A stretch of 64,000 bases of DNA, taken from Limnohabitans sp. GTDB taxonomy: Bacteria > Bacteroidota > Bacteroidia > Flavobacteriales > Flavobacteriaceae. Within the stretch, counting starts at the first letter, position 1. The number at the start of each line of letters is the position of its first letter. The DNA lies in NCBI GenBank assembly GCA_030053945.1, contig JASGCW010000002.1, positions 1-64,000 of the forward strand, in the 5' to 3' direction. Both the position numbers and the translations under genes were made by a program. Positions 47,319 to 57,673 of the stretch are shown piece by piece. The notes below the pieces were generated by a model, which made no database searches, was not told where the DNA came from, and was given only the letters and a program-made list of their open reading frames with translations.

Positions 47319-48815
47319 ATGAAAAAACAAAACCCAATATCATCACTATTTGAAAATTCGTTAGAATCATTAAAAAACTATATAGACAATCAGTTGGAAT
47401 CTACTGATGCTGTAATCGATGTAAATTTTGTTATTCAACTTAAAAGTGATGCTTACCAATTGCTACAATTGTGTAAAGAACTCAATCAAGATCAATCCTT
47501 TGTTCAGCATATAAATGACTTAGTTGGACAAGCAAATGATAAAAATGTTTGGATAAAGACAGAACATTTTTTGTTATCCGATTTAGTTTCTATACTTAAA
47601 AATAAATCTTTAGACAAAAAACAATTATTTGCCTTTGCTTATTATTATGATGTGCTTCGTAATGAAATTTTTGCCGATGAAAAAGCTATTTCAACACTGA
47701 ATAAAATTATTCAATCGGAGAAATTTTCACAAAATATTGCGCAACTACAAAATCATAGCAAAATAGGTAATCAAGAAAAATACATTTTAAATTCTTTAAA
47801 CAGTCTTAACCATAGTAAAAAGGATACAGCCCAAAAATTAATTGAAAAAAGCATAGAAAATATTTTAGGTCAATCAGCAACCACAGAAATTCAAAAAATG
47901 CTTCAAGAGACAATAAAAGAAGAACCAAAAAATCCAGCTATTAGTTATCCACCTAATGAAGATTCATTAGAAAAAGTGATGGCGGAATTAAATGGAATGA
48001 TTGGTCTTGAAAATATTAAGAAAGATATTTCTGAATTAATTAATTTATTAGAAATTCAAAAAAAGCGTTCAGGACAAGGTTTACCTAATATTGATATTGC
48101 TTTGCATACTGTCTTTTTAGGTCCACCAGGAACAGGAAAAACATCGGTAGCAAGACTGCTGAGTAGAATTTTCAAAATTCTTGGATTTTTATCAAAAGGG
48201 CAATTGTATGAAACGGATCGAGAAGGTTTAGTGGCAGGTTATGTAGGTCAAACGGCAATAAAAGTAGATAAAGTAACTGATGAGAGTATAGGTGGTGTTT
48301 TATTTATTGATGAAGCTTATTCTTTAACACAAAATGCTTTAGGAAACGATTACGGATCAGAAGCCATAAATACAATCTTGAAACGTATGGAGGATAACCG
48401 AGATGATCTTGCGGTGGTGGTCGCGGGTTATACAGAACCTATGCAATTGTTTGTGGAATCGAATCCAGGATTGCGTTCACGATTTAACCGGTATTTCCAT
48501 TTTGAACATTTTAAACCTCAAGAATTATTTCAAATTTTTGAGTCGTTATGTAAAAAAACCGATTTTGTTTTAACTGATGACGCAATAGAAAAGCTACAAG
48601 AAACGTTTGAACTATTATATGAAAAAAAAGACGAAGGTTTTGGAAATGCAAGAGTGGTACGAAATTTGTTTGAGAAATGTGTACAGAACCAAGCGAATCG
48701 AGTAATTAAAATTCAAACCATTACAAAAGACGTTTTAAGAGCATTAACAGAAGAAGATATTCCTGAACCAAAAGAAACCGTTCAAACCGTATTTTTTTCA
48801 TTAAAAGAAGAATAA
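47319..48815 (+). CDS. CbxX/CfqX (SpoVK)-like AAA+ ATPase with helical N-terminal extension
   Basis: HTVFLGPPGTGKTSVARLLSRIF; GGVLFIDEAYSLTQNALGNDYGSEAINTILKRMEDNRDDLAVVVAGY. Confidence 0.9.
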   Translation: MKKQNPISSLFENSLESLKNYIDNQLESTDAVIDVNFVIQLKSDAYQLLQLCKELNQDQSFVQHINDLVGQANDKNVWIKTEHFLLSDLVSILKNKSLDKKQLFAFAYYYDVLRNEIFADEKAISTLNKIIQSEKFSQNIAQLQNHSKIGNQEKYILNSLNSLNHSKKDTAQKLIEKSIENILGQSATTEIQKMLQETIKEEPKNPAISYPPNEDSLEKVMAELNGMIGLENIKKDISELINLLEIQKKRSGQGLPNIDIALHTVFLGPPGTGKTSVARLLSRIFKILGFLSKGQLYETDREGLVAGYVGQTAIKVDKVTDESIGGVLFIDEAYSLTQNALGNDYGSEAINTILKRMEDNRDDLAVVVAGYTEPMQLFVESNPGLRSRFNRYFHFEHFKPQELFQIFESLCKKTDFVLTDDAIEKLQETFELLYEKKDEGFGNARVVRNLFEKCVQNQANRVIKIQTITKDVLRALTEEDIPEPKETVQTVFFSLKEE

Positions 48816-48839
48816 TTAAAAGTAAATAATTGCTTACAT

Positions 48840-49319
48840 ATGAAAACACTGTATTTATTTATATTAACGATAATTCCATTAACTTGTAGTAATAAGTTGC
48901 AAACAAAATTCCCTGTTGCTATAGAAGATGTTTATTATCAAGGTTGGGTTGCTGGTGTTAGAGGCGGCGGCGCTGGAACCAGTTTTGTAATTCAATTTAA
49001 AAATGAAATTCCTAAAAGTTTAAAATTAGAGAATATCTATTTCAGAAATAGAAAAGCTGCTATTCAGATTACAAATGGAAAAACAGCGATGGCTAATTTT
49101 GTAAGCGATGCTAATCGTATGGAAAATGAAATGGTGACTGATGAGCCCAAACAACCTGTAAAATCAATTGAGGTAGAAGTTAAACCTCCTTATAAGATTA
49201 GAGAGGATGAAGCGGTTTTAGAATATACTGAAAATAATAAAAAGAAATTTTATAAAATAACAAAGATTAAAGAACGCGAAATGATTGCATATCCTTCTGC
49301 AAGACCTCAGTTTAATTAG
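48840..49319 (+). CDS. Predicted lipoprotein, unknown function
   Basis: MKTLYLFILTIIPLTCSNK lipobox. Confidence 0.65.
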   Translation: MKTLYLFILTIIPLTCSNKLQTKFPVAIEDVYYQGWVAGVRGGGAGTSFVIQFKNEIPKSLKLENIYFRNRKAAIQITNGKTAMANFVSDANRMENEMVTDEPKQPVKSIEVEVKPPYKIREDEAVLEYTENNKKKFYKITKIKEREMIAYPSARPQFN

Positions 49320-49346
49320 TACATTTGCGTTTTATTAGTTTACATT

Positions 49347-50822
49347 TTGAGTTTATATAAAAATCTTTTTAAGCAAACATTAATTTATGGCTTGGCAACG
49401 GTTTTGCCAAGAATGATTACCTTTCTTCTCAATCCGCTTTATGTTGGAGTTTTACCAAAGACAGAATTTGCAGATGTATCTATAATTTTTGCCTGGTTGG
49501 TTTTCTTCAATGTAATACTTTCTTACGGAATGGAAACTTCCTTTTTTAGATATTACAATTTAGAGGAGAATAAAAAAAATGTTATTTCTACAGCAACGAT
49601 ATCTATTTTTTGGTCATCAATTGGGTTTTTATTTGCATCACTTTTGTTTAGGCAAACGATTGCAAATTTTATTAATGTAAAGACTGAATATGTAACTTAT
49701 ACCATTTGGATTTTAGTTTTAGATGCCCTAGCAATTATACCTTTTTCTAAACTTAGAGCTGAAAAAAAGCCAATGAAATATGCAGTAATTAAGATTGGAA
49801 ATGTATTGATAAATATGTTTCTAAATCTTTTCTTTTTACTTGTTTTACCTCATATTTCTTCAGAAAGTGTATTACATACTATCTATTTCGAAAACTTCCA
49901 AGTAGGATATATTTTCATTTCAAATTTGATAGCTAGTTTATTAACTTTTATAGTTTTCTCAGGAAGTTATTTAAAACTCGATTGGCATTTTGACAAAGCA
50001 TTATGGAAGAAAATGATGACTTACGGATTGCCCATTCTATTTGCCGGAATTGGATTCGCTATAAATGAACATTTTGATAAAATTTTATTAGAAAAGTTAA
50101 ATGTTCCTAAAACACAAATTGGAGCTTATTCAGCCTGTTATAAATTAGGGATGTTTATGGTACTATTTCGTACGGCTTACACTTTAGGGATAGAACCATT
50201 TTTCTTTAGTCATGCAGATAAAGAAAATGCTTCACAAACCTATGCAACCATAACGAAGTATTTCACCATTTTGGGGTCGTTTATATTATTGTTTGTAATA
50301 GTATTTATTGATTTATTAAAAAGACCGTTAGTGCCCAATCCAGCTTATTGGGAAGCAATGAAAGTGGTACCATTAATTGTTTTAGCAAATTTTTGTTTGG
50401 GGATTTATACTAATTTATCTGTTTGGTATAAATTGATTAACAAAACATATATTGGAGCTTATATTTCATTAATAGGGGCAGTGATAACTTTGGTTTTGAA
50501 TTTTGCTTTAGTTCCTAGCTATAGTTATTATGGTTCGGCTATTGCTACTATTGCAGCTTATGGTAGTATGATGCTTATTTCTTATTATATGGGACAAAAA
50601 CAATATCCTATTCCATACGAAATAAACAAAATAGCTTCTTATCTAGGTATGGCGATATTATTATCTGCCATATCATTTTATATTCCGTTGTTTAGAAAAA
50701 GTTATTTGTTCGGAATATTTGCTTTAATCTTTTTTGGATACTATATTTATCGAAATGAAAAGGAAATTGTCTTACGAATTTTAAAGAGAAAAATAAATAA
50801 TGCAAGTCAAAATCATAAATAA
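49347..50822 (+). CDS. Polysaccharide biosynthesis / flippase (MATE/Wzx-like), TTG start
   Basis: [36 protein letters not shown]; 12+ TM. Confidence 0.87.
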   Translation: MSLYKNLFKQTLIYGLATVLPRMITFLLNPLYVGVLPKTEFADVSIIFAWLVFFNVILSYGMETSFFRYYNLEENKKNVISTATISIFWSSIGFLFASLLFRQTIANFINVKTEYVTYTIWILVLDALAIIPFSKLRAEKKPMKYAVIKIGNVLINMFLNLFFLLVLPHISSESVLHTIYFENFQVGYIFISNLIASLLTFIVFSGSYLKLDWHFDKALWKKMMTYGLPILFAGIGFAINEHFDKILLEKLNVPKTQIGAYSACYKLGMFMVLFRTAYTLGIEPFFFSHADKENASQTYATITKYFTILGSFILLFVIVFIDLLKRPLVPNPAYWEAMKVVPLIVLANFCLGIYTNLSVWYKLINKTYIGAYISLIGAVITLVLNFALVPSYSYYGSAIATIAAYGSMMLISYYMGQKQYPIPYEINKIASYLGMAILLSAISFYIPLFRKSYLFGIFALIFFGYYIYRNEKEIVLRILKRKINNASQNHK

Positions 50823-51234
50823 ATCAAAACATCCATTACCACATTATGAAACGATTTATTCGGCTGGTATGGATTTGAGAGCTAATATTGAAGAAAACAT
50901 CACAATTCCTCCATTAGGAAGAGTTTTAGTTAAAACAGGATTGTTTATTGAGCTTCCTATAGGTTATGAAGCACAAGTGCGTTCACGTAGCGGACTAGCA
51001 ATCAAAAAAGGAATTTCAGTATTAAATTCTCCTGGAACCATTGATGCTGATTATCGAGGCGAAATAGGAGTAATTTTAGTAAATTTATCCAATCAGTTTT
51101 TTGATATAGAAGACGGTGAGCGCATCGCACAGTTAGTAGTAGCAAAACACGAACGAATTGAATGGGAGGTAACAGAAGAACTTTCTGATACGGATAGAGG
51201 TGATGGCGGATTTGGTAGTACTGGAGTTAAATAA
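50800..51234 (+). CDS. dut: dUTP diphosphatase
   Basis: [35 protein letters not shown]-terminal [13 protein letters not shown]. Confidence 0.96.
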   Translation: MQVKIINKSKHPLPHYETIYSAGMDLRANIEENITIPPLGRVLVKTGLFIELPIGYEAQVRSRSGLAIKKGISVLNSPGTIDADYRGEIGVILVNLSNQFFDIEDGERIAQLVVAKHERIEWEVTEELSDTDRGDGGFGSTGVK

Positions 51235-51252
51235 TTCCTGCGGAGGCAGGAA
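51235..51252. repeat. Short palindrome TTCCTGCGGAGGCAGGAA (REP-like)
   Basis: 7 bp stem, 4 nt loop, immediately 3' of dut. Confidence 0.6.
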
Positions 51253-51269
51253 ATCTCATATTAGTATAA

Positions 51270-51590
51270 ATGAAATTATGGTATATATACATAATGACAA
51301 ATAAGCCACAAGGTGTTTTGTATATTGGAGTTACTGATAATTTAATGGAACGAATAAAAGAACATAAATTAAAAGTTTATCCAAATTCATTCACTGCTAA
51401 ATATAATTGCGATAAATTAGTTTATTTTGAAGAATGGGAGAATGGACTTGAAGCTGTAAAAAGAGAGAAGCAATTTAAAAAGTGGAAAAGAGATTGGAAA
51501 ATAAAATAGATAGAAGAAATGAATCCTACTTGGATTGATATCAGTCTAAATTGGAATTTCAATTTTAACAAAATAAGAAATAAAGTTTAA
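51270..51590 (+). pseudogene. GIY-YIG nuclease family protein with in-frame TAG at 51507-51509 (ORF 51270-51509 intact; extension to 51590)
   Basis: WYIYIMTNKPQGVLYIGVTDNLMERIKEHK...FKKWKRDWKIK*IEEMNPTWIDISLNWNFNFNKIRNKV in one frame. Confidence 0.65.
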
Positions 51591-51601
51591 TTTAAAAGAT
51601 A

Positions 51602-51615
51602 CCCGCTTTCGCGGG
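51602..51615. repeat. Short palindrome CCCGCTTTCGCGGG (REP-like)
   Basis: 5 bp GC stem, 4 nt loop in AT-rich DNA. Confidence 0.55.
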
Positions 51616-51625
51616 CAAAAGAAAA

Positions 51626-52636
51626 ATGAAAATAATCGTTCCTATGGCAGGTCGTGGTTCACGTCTTCGCCCACATACATTAACAATTCCTAAACCTTTA
51701 ATTCCTATTGCGGGAAAACCAATTGTACATAGATTAGTAGAAGATATTGCTAAAGTTTTAAATCAACCTATCGAAGAAGTAGCTTTTGTAATTCATGAAA
51801 GTTTTGGAAAAAAAGTAGAAGAAGATTTAGTGGCTATCGCAAATAAAATTGGTGCAAAAGGGACTATTTATTATCAAAATGAAGCATTAGGAACAGGTCA
51901 TGCGATTATGTGTGCTAAAGATTCACTTTCTGGTCCTGCGGTTATTGCTTATGCCGATACTTTAATTAGAGCTACCTTTAATTTAGATCAAAATGCAGAT
52001 AGTGTGATTTGGGTTAAACAGGTAGATAAACCTGAAGCTTTTGGTGTAATCAACTTGAACGAAAACAATGAAATTGTCGAACTGGTAGAAAAACCTAAAG
52101 AGTTTGTATCTGACCTAGCGGTTATAGGAATTTATTATTTCAAAGATGTAGCGATATTGAAAAATGAATTACAATCTGTCCTTGACAATAATATCATTCA
52201 CGGTGGTGAATATCAAATTAATGATGGTATTAAGCAGATGATGGCAAAAGGAATGAAGTTTGTACCTGGTGAAGTTGATGAGTGGATGGACTGCGGAAAT
52301 AAAGATGTAACCGTAGATACTAATTCACGTATGTTAAATTTCTTGCAACAAGATGGTGAAAATTTAGTTGCTTCAAATGTAAAGATTGAAAATTCAACTA
52401 TCATTCCGCCATGTTATATAGGAGAAGATGTTATTTTAATAAATTCAACTGTGGGGCCTAATGTGTCTTTAGGAAAAGCGACCCATATAGTAAATACAAC
52501 AATTAAAAATAGTTTGGTACAAACCCATGCGCATATCCGAAATGCAAATTTAGATAATGCAATGATAGGTAACCATGCAACATTTGATGGTAATTTTACG
52601 AGTATTAGTATTGGCGATTATTCAGTTTTAGAGTAA
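51626..52636 (+). CDS. Sugar phosphate nucleotidyltransferase
   Basis: MKIIVPMAGRGSRLRPHTLTIPKPLIPIAGKPIVHRLVED. Confidence 0.92.
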   Translation: MKIIVPMAGRGSRLRPHTLTIPKPLIPIAGKPIVHRLVEDIAKVLNQPIEEVAFVIHESFGKKVEEDLVAIANKIGAKGTIYYQNEALGTGHAIMCAKDSLSGPAVIAYADTLIRATFNLDQNADSVIWVKQVDKPEAFGVINLNENNEIVELVEKPKEFVSDLAVIGIYYFKDVAILKNELQSVLDNNIIHGGEYQINDGIKQMMAKGMKFVPGEVDEWMDCGNKDVTVDTNSRMLNFLQQDGENLVASNVKIENSTIIPPCYIGEDVILINSTVGPNVSLGKATHIVNTTIKNSLVQTHAHIRNANLDNAMIGNHATFDGNFTSISIGDYSVLE

Positions 52637-52641
52637 AAATT

Positions 52642-53979
52642 ATGAGAAGAGGAGTTGTTGTAAAAGTATTTATGTTAATGTTGACTACAATCAATACGTC
52701 AACTCTTTTTGCTCAAAATCAACCTAATGATGTCGCTTCTGCTACAACTAATTTTGAAGAATGGTTTTATGATTCGCTTAAAGAAAAGGCTATAGAAAAC
52801 TACGACAAGGCGATTATTAATCTTGAAAAGTGTTTAGAAAAACAACCTCAAAGCGCTATTATTAACCACGAATTAGGTAAAAATTATTTCTTGTGGAAAC
52901 AATACACAACAGCCGAAAAATATTTCATTTCTGCCACACAAATTGATGCTAAAAATAAATGGTATTGGATAGATTTGTACGAAGTGTATTATCAAACAAA
53001 AAACTTTCCAAAAGGAATTGAGATTCTTCAAAAGGTTATCCCTCTAGATAAAAATTATAGAGACGATTTACTTTCGCTTTATATGTACACTCGTCAGTTT
53101 GAAAAAGCTTTAGTTTTGTTAAATGAGCTTGAAGACACAGATGGAAAAACTGAGCGAAGAAATCAATATCGAGTGGAAATTAATATGCAAACTAGGAATA
53201 GTACATCATATTCAGATTTAGAAAATGCTTTAGACAAGAATCCACAAAATGAAGAAAATTATTTGTCATTAATTCAGAGATATACAGACAATAATCAGGA
53301 ATCTAAAGCAATTGAAATGGCTCAAAAATTAGAGAAGAATATTCCTAATTCAGATTGGGCACAGGTGTTTTTATTCAAATATTATTTAGAAAATAATAAT
53401 ATTTCCAAGGCGGTACAGGCTATAGATAAAGTTTTTGGAAGTTCAAAAATGGATAAAAAAGTAAAGTACAAAATGTATAATCAGTTTTTACTATTTTCAT
53501 TTAAGAATCAAAATCTAGAAAAAGAATTAGATAAATATACTCAGTATTTTGCAAATGATGCAGAAATAAATGTTTATAAAGAAATAGGTAAATTTTACTA
53601 TAAAAAGAAAAATTGGGAATTAGCTATAAAAAATCTAGAACTTTCGTTTAAGAAATCTAATTCAGATTTTGAAACAAATGTTTTTCTTTTAGCTTCATAT
53701 GAAGAGGTAAAATCTCTAGAAAAAATGTTTGCTATAGGAAATGAACTTATAGATTTGTTTCCTAATCAGCCAGAATATTATTTCTTTGCAGGAAAAGGAG
53801 CTCATTTGCTAAAAAATTTGAAAAAATCGAATGACTTACTACAAACTGGCTTAGATTATGTAGTTGAAAACATAGCCTTGGAAAAAGATTTCTTAACAGA
53901 ACTTATCCAAGTTTCAAATGAGTTAGGCAATGCTACTCAAGCCTCTAGCTATCAGGCTAGATTAAATAAATTAAAATAA
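52642..53979 (+). CDS. TPR-repeat exported protein
   Basis: Signal peptide, repeated TPR-like motifs; part of conserved run to DUF4292. Confidence 0.78.
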   Translation: MRRGVVVKVFMLMLTTINTSTLFAQNQPNDVASATTNFEEWFYDSLKEKAIENYDKAIINLEKCLEKQPQSAIINHELGKNYFLWKQYTTAEKYFISATQIDAKNKWYWIDLYEVYYQTKNFPKGIEILQKVIPLDKNYRDDLLSLYMYTRQFEKALVLLNELEDTDGKTERRNQYRVEINMQTRNSTSYSDLENALDKNPQNEENYLSLIQRYTDNNQESKAIEMAQKLEKNIPNSDWAQVFLFKYYLENNNISKAVQAIDKVFGSSKMDKKVKYKMYNQFLLFSFKNQNLEKELDKYTQYFANDAEINVYKEIGKFYYKKKNWELAIKNLELSFKKSNSDFETNVFLLASYEEVKSLEKMFAIGNELIDLFPNQPEYYFFAGKGAHLLKNLKKSNDLLQTGLDYVVENIALEKDFLTELIQVSNELGNATQASSYQARLNKLK

Positions 53980-53987
53980 TAAATAGA

Positions 53988-54767
53988 ATGCGAAAAATAG
54001 TTCCTCTATTACTTTTATCATTGTTACTTTCTTGCAAAGCAAAAAAGAAAGTAGTGGTACCTGAAACTGTAACTACGACGGCCACAAATGAAACTGTGGC
54101 TAACATTATAAAAAACCATAACGCTGTAAAATATGATTTTAAAACAGCACTTATTAAATCTGATGTAGATTTTCAAAGTCCAAAAAAATCATTGAGTATT
54201 TCTACAGAAATTAGAATAAAAAAAGATGAAATTATATGGGTTAGCTTAAAATGGTTTGGTATAACTATGGCGAAGGCTATGATTACACCAGATAAAGTAA
54301 GGTATTACGAAAAAATAAATGGAAAATATTTTGACGGGAATTATCAAATTTTGAGTGATTTGTTAGGAACTGATTTAGATTTTCAAAAAGTTCAGAATAT
54401 GATTTTAGGTAGAGCTATAGATAATCTTAATTCCAAGAATTATAATGCACTCCAAGAAGGAGATGCACCAAAATTAGAAGAAGTTAGCTCTGAAAATTTT
54501 AAAAAGACATATGTTTTTGAACCTAACACATTTTGGCTTAGAAAGCAGGAGGTAAAACAACTTTCACCCGAAAGAACTTTTTTAGCAAATTATGCTAATT
54601 ATAAAGCTTTTGAAAATACTGTTTTCCCAATGGAACTTACTATTTTTGCGTTACAGAATAATGAAACTACTTCTATCGCAATACAAAACAACAATGTTTC
54701 GTTTAATGAAGAGTTAACCTTTCCATATAATGTACCAAATGGTTATCAAGAAGTAAAATTAAATTAG
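53988..54767 (+). CDS. DUF4292 lipoprotein (LolA/LolB-like fold)
   Basis: LLLSCKAKKKVVV lipobox; IWVSLKWFGITMAKAMITPDKVRYYEKINGKYFDG. Confidence 0.78.
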   Translation: MRKIVPLLLLSLLLSCKAKKKVVVPETVTTTATNETVANIIKNHNAVKYDFKTALIKSDVDFQSPKKSLSISTEIRIKKDEIIWVSLKWFGITMAKAMITPDKVRYYEKINGKYFDGNYQILSDLLGTDLDFQKVQNMILGRAIDNLNSKNYNALQEGDAPKLEEVSSENFKKTYVFEPNTFWLRKQEVKQLSPERTFLANYANYKAFENTVFPMELTIFALQNNETTSIAIQNNNVSFNEELTFPYNVPNGYQEVKLN

Positions 54768-54776
54768 TAGTAACAG

Positions 54777-55991
54777 ATGTTTAGAAAACTTATATACGGC
54801 GTTTTATTTTTGTCAGCTGCTTTTGGTTTTGCCCAAGAGGAAGATAGACAAAAGAAGTTGCAAGAGCAAAAAGAAAAAATACAAGAAGAAATTCGCCAAA
54901 AAGAAAAATTGTTAGGTGAACAAAAGAAAAAAGAAAAAAGTGTAACTGTTGTTCTTGTGCATAAAAAGGAGCAAATAGGTTTACAGCAAAAATTGATTAA
55001 TACGACCGAACGACAAAAAAAAGTTCTTAAAAATAGTATGTATATAAATCAGATAAAGGTTAATCATCTTAAAAAAGATTTAGAAGTTTTAAAAGAAGAT
55101 TATGCCGAAATGATTATGAAATCCTATAAAACGCGTTCTGAGCAAAGTAAAGCGATGTTTTTACTTTCATCAGAAAATTTCTTGCAAGCATACAAGCGTT
55201 TTCAGTATATGAAACAATATTCTGTATTTAGAAAAGCACAAGGTGAAGAGATTAAAACAAAGACTCAAGAGTTAGAACAGTATAATCAAAAATTAGACAA
55301 ACAAAAAAAAGAAAAAGAGCAGCTAATTGCTGAGAGTGAAAAAGAAAAGCAGGAATTAGTTAAGCAAAAACAAGAACAAGAGAAAATCTTGTATTCTATA
55401 AAAAAGGATAAGAAGAAGATTATTGCAGAAATTAAGAAAAAACAAGCTGAATCTAGAGCAATTGAACGTCAAATTGATCGTTTAATTCGTGAAGCTATTG
55501 CGGCAGCAAACAAAAAAGCGGGTAATACAACTAATACAACAACATTTGTACTTACACCTGAGGCAAAAGTTTTAGCAAATGATTTTAAAGCAAATAAAGG
55601 TCGTTTGCCTTGGCCAGTTGAAAAAGGAGCATTAACAAAACGTTTTGGTCGTCAGCCACACCCGTTAGAACCTTCAATTATGATTGAAAGTAGTGGAATT
55701 GAAATTTCTTCAGAAAGGGGAGCACAAGCAAGAGCTGTATTTAATGGGGAGGTTAGTGATGTTCAGCAAGCTGCAAATGGAACTGCAACTGTTGTTATTC
55801 GACATGGAGATTATATTACAACTTACTCGAATTTAGGTAGCGTAAATGTGAGTAAAGGTCAAAAAGTAAGCACCAAACAAACTTTAGGAACAATTTTTTA
55901 TAATAATTTTACTGGTAAAGCAGTATTGAAATTCTTGATATTTCAAAATACAACAAAGCTAAATCCTCAATCGTGGATTATAAATATGTAA
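54777..55991 (+). CDS. EnvC-like M23 peptidase-family protein
   Basis: N-terminal coiled coil; LPWPVEKGALTKRFGRQPHPLEPSIMIESSGIEI...ATVVIRHGDYITTYSNLGSV. Confidence 0.87.
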   Translation: MFRKLIYGVLFLSAAFGFAQEEDRQKKLQEQKEKIQEEIRQKEKLLGEQKKKEKSVTVVLVHKKEQIGLQQKLINTTERQKKVLKNSMYINQIKVNHLKKDLEVLKEDYAEMIMKSYKTRSEQSKAMFLLSSENFLQAYKRFQYMKQYSVFRKAQGEEIKTKTQELEQYNQKLDKQKKEKEQLIAESEKEKQELVKQKQEQEKILYSIKKDKKKIIAEIKKKQAESRAIERQIDRLIREAIAAANKKAGNTTNTTTFVLTPEAKVLANDFKANKGRLPWPVEKGALTKRFGRQPHPLEPSIMIESSGIEISSERGAQARAVFNGEVSDVQQAANGTATVVIRHGDYITTYSNLGSVNVSKGQKVSTKQTLGTIFYNNFTGKAVLKFLIFQNTTKLNPQSWIINM

Positions 55992-55993
55992 TA

Positions 55994-56024
55994 AAAAATG
56001 CGACTTATGTCGCATTTTTTATTG
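55994..56024. terminator. Bidirectional terminator
   Basis: aaaaaatgcgac-ttat-gtcgcattttttatt. Confidence 0.7.
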
Positions 56025-56041
56025 ATTACTATTTTTGGTAG

Positions 56042-56554
56042 TTATTGCATAAATAGTGCTTTTAACTCTGTAGCATCTTGAGGTTTCATTTTTCCTGCAA
56101 GTACTAAACTCAATTGCTTTCTTCGTAGAGCAGCATCAAATCGAGCTTGTTCTTCTTCAGTTTGAGGAACAACTTGAGGAACTTCAACTGGGCGACCTGT
56201 TTCATCAACAGCTACAAAAGTATAGATAGCTTCATTAGCTTTATTTCTTGTTCCAGATTCGCGGTCTTCAATCCAAACATCGATATAAATTTCCATTGAA
56301 CTAGTAAACGCTCTTGAAACCTTAGCTTCAACTGTTACAACGCTTCCTAGTGGGACAGCTCTATTAAAAGCAACGTGATTTACAGAAGCAGTAACTGTAA
56401 TACGTCTTGAGTGGCGACGTGCGGCTATACTCGCAGCTCTGTCCATTCGAGCTAGTAATTCACCTCCAAAAAGATTATTAAGAGGATTTGTTTCACCTGG
56501 CAATACTAAATCAGTTAAGATTGTCAATGAATCTGATGGAAATTTTGTTTGCAT
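56042..56554 (-). CDS. Acyl-CoA thioesterase (hotdog fold)
   Basis: GETNPLNNLFGGELLARMDRAASIAARRHS. Confidence 0.9.
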   Translation of the reverse strand: MQTKFPSDSLTILTDLVLPGETNPLNNLFGGELLARMDRAASIAARRHSRRITVTASVNHVAFNRAVPLGSVVTVEAKVSRAFTSSMEIYIDVWIEDRESGTRNKANEAIYTFVAVDETGRPVEVPQVVPQTEEEQARFDAALRRKQLSLVLAGKMKPQDATELKALFMQ

Positions 56555-56584
56555 TAGAAAGTAGGATTAATTGCGACAAAGATA

Positions 56585-56615
56585 AAAAAAAGCCTTTCAA
56601 ATCAGAAAGGCTAAT
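56585..56615. terminator. Terminator hairpin
   Basis: aaaaaagcctttc-aaatca-gaaaggctaatg. Confidence 0.5.
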
Positions 56616-56619
56616 GTAA

Positions 56620-57573
56620 TTATAATTCTTTTATAAGAATCCAGGCTTCGACATTACCTTTAGTGTGGATTTCTTTTAATTTTTCTTGTGCTTCAGGATA
56701 TGAAGTAAAACTTCCATATATCACAGGATATAATCCTTGGTCATTTTTTTCTATAATTCTAGCATCAAAACCATCTTTTATCAAATCACTTAACGCTTTG
56801 TTTGCATTTTCTGGGTTTCTAAAAGAGCCTGAAACGATATGAAAAGGATATTTGTTATTTTCTAACGCTTCTGGTGTCGTCGTTGGGTTTAATATAAAAA
56901 AAGTAGCTTCTTGAATTTTAGTTTGTACTTCTTTTTGCACTTCTTTTTGTAACATCAAAGTTTCAACTTCAGCTTGTTTGTTGATATGGTTTATATAACC
57001 AAATCCTGATGCCCCAATAGTTACTAAAATAGTAGCTGCATATTTGCTAAATTTTCTAAAATTGAAACCTTGTTTTTCATCCAGATGTTCAACTTCAGCA
57101 GGTTCATTTATTTCTGGTAGAATAGTTTCATCTACAACTTTCTTAAGAACTTCTCTTTTTACAGTTGGTGAAACAAAGGATGATAACCCAAAAGATGTCG
57201 TCAAGTAGTTTGAATGATCATAAGGTTCGAAAACAATATTATTTTCAGAATTTAATCGTAATAAACCTATGTTTTTTAAAATTAAAAAATCTCTGTTTTT
57301 TAATTTGTTTTCCCAAACAACTACTTGGTTTGTAATGATATGTATGGCCTGGTCATAAGAACATTTTTCTTGTTGAGAAATATGATTTGCTAATAATCCA
57401 TCATTATTTTTAATGTAAGGATTAAAAGATATAGTTTTTTTAGGAGGATAAAATGTGTGGTTATTTTCCTGTATGTTTGCTGGTACTGTTTCAGATAAAA
57501 AAGCACCAAAACTAGGTACCGTTACACATTGGTAACGATATAACAATTGCGAAATAAAAACTTCAATATTCAT
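56620..57573 (-). CDS. HU/CCDC81-like and SPOR domain protein
   Basis: MNIEVFISQLLYRYQCVTVPSFGAFLS; C-terminal PFHIVSGSFRNPENANKALSDLIKDGFDARII SPOR; ATG at 57573 preferred. Confidence 0.83.
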   Translation of the reverse strand: MNIEVFISQLLYRYQCVTVPSFGAFLSETVPANIQENNHTFYPPKKTISFNPYIKNNDGLLANHISQQEKCSYDQAIHIITNQVVVWENKLKNRDFLILKNIGLLRLNSENNIVFEPYDHSNYLTTSFGLSSFVSPTVKREVLKKVVDETILPEINEPAEVEHLDEKQGFNFRKFSKYAATILVTIGASGFGYINHINKQAEVETLMLQKEVQKEVQTKIQEATFFILNPTTTPEALENNKYPFHIVSGSFRNPENANKALSDLIKDGFDARIIEKNDQGLYPVIYGSFTSYPEAQEKLKEIHTKGNVEAWILIKEL

Positions 57574-57673
57574 AGCAACAAAAGTAGAAAATACAAGTTG
57601 AAAGCAAAAATTTATTAACAAATGTTATCAACAATTAAAAAAATTATTTTCTTTGTACTATTATTTATACGCC

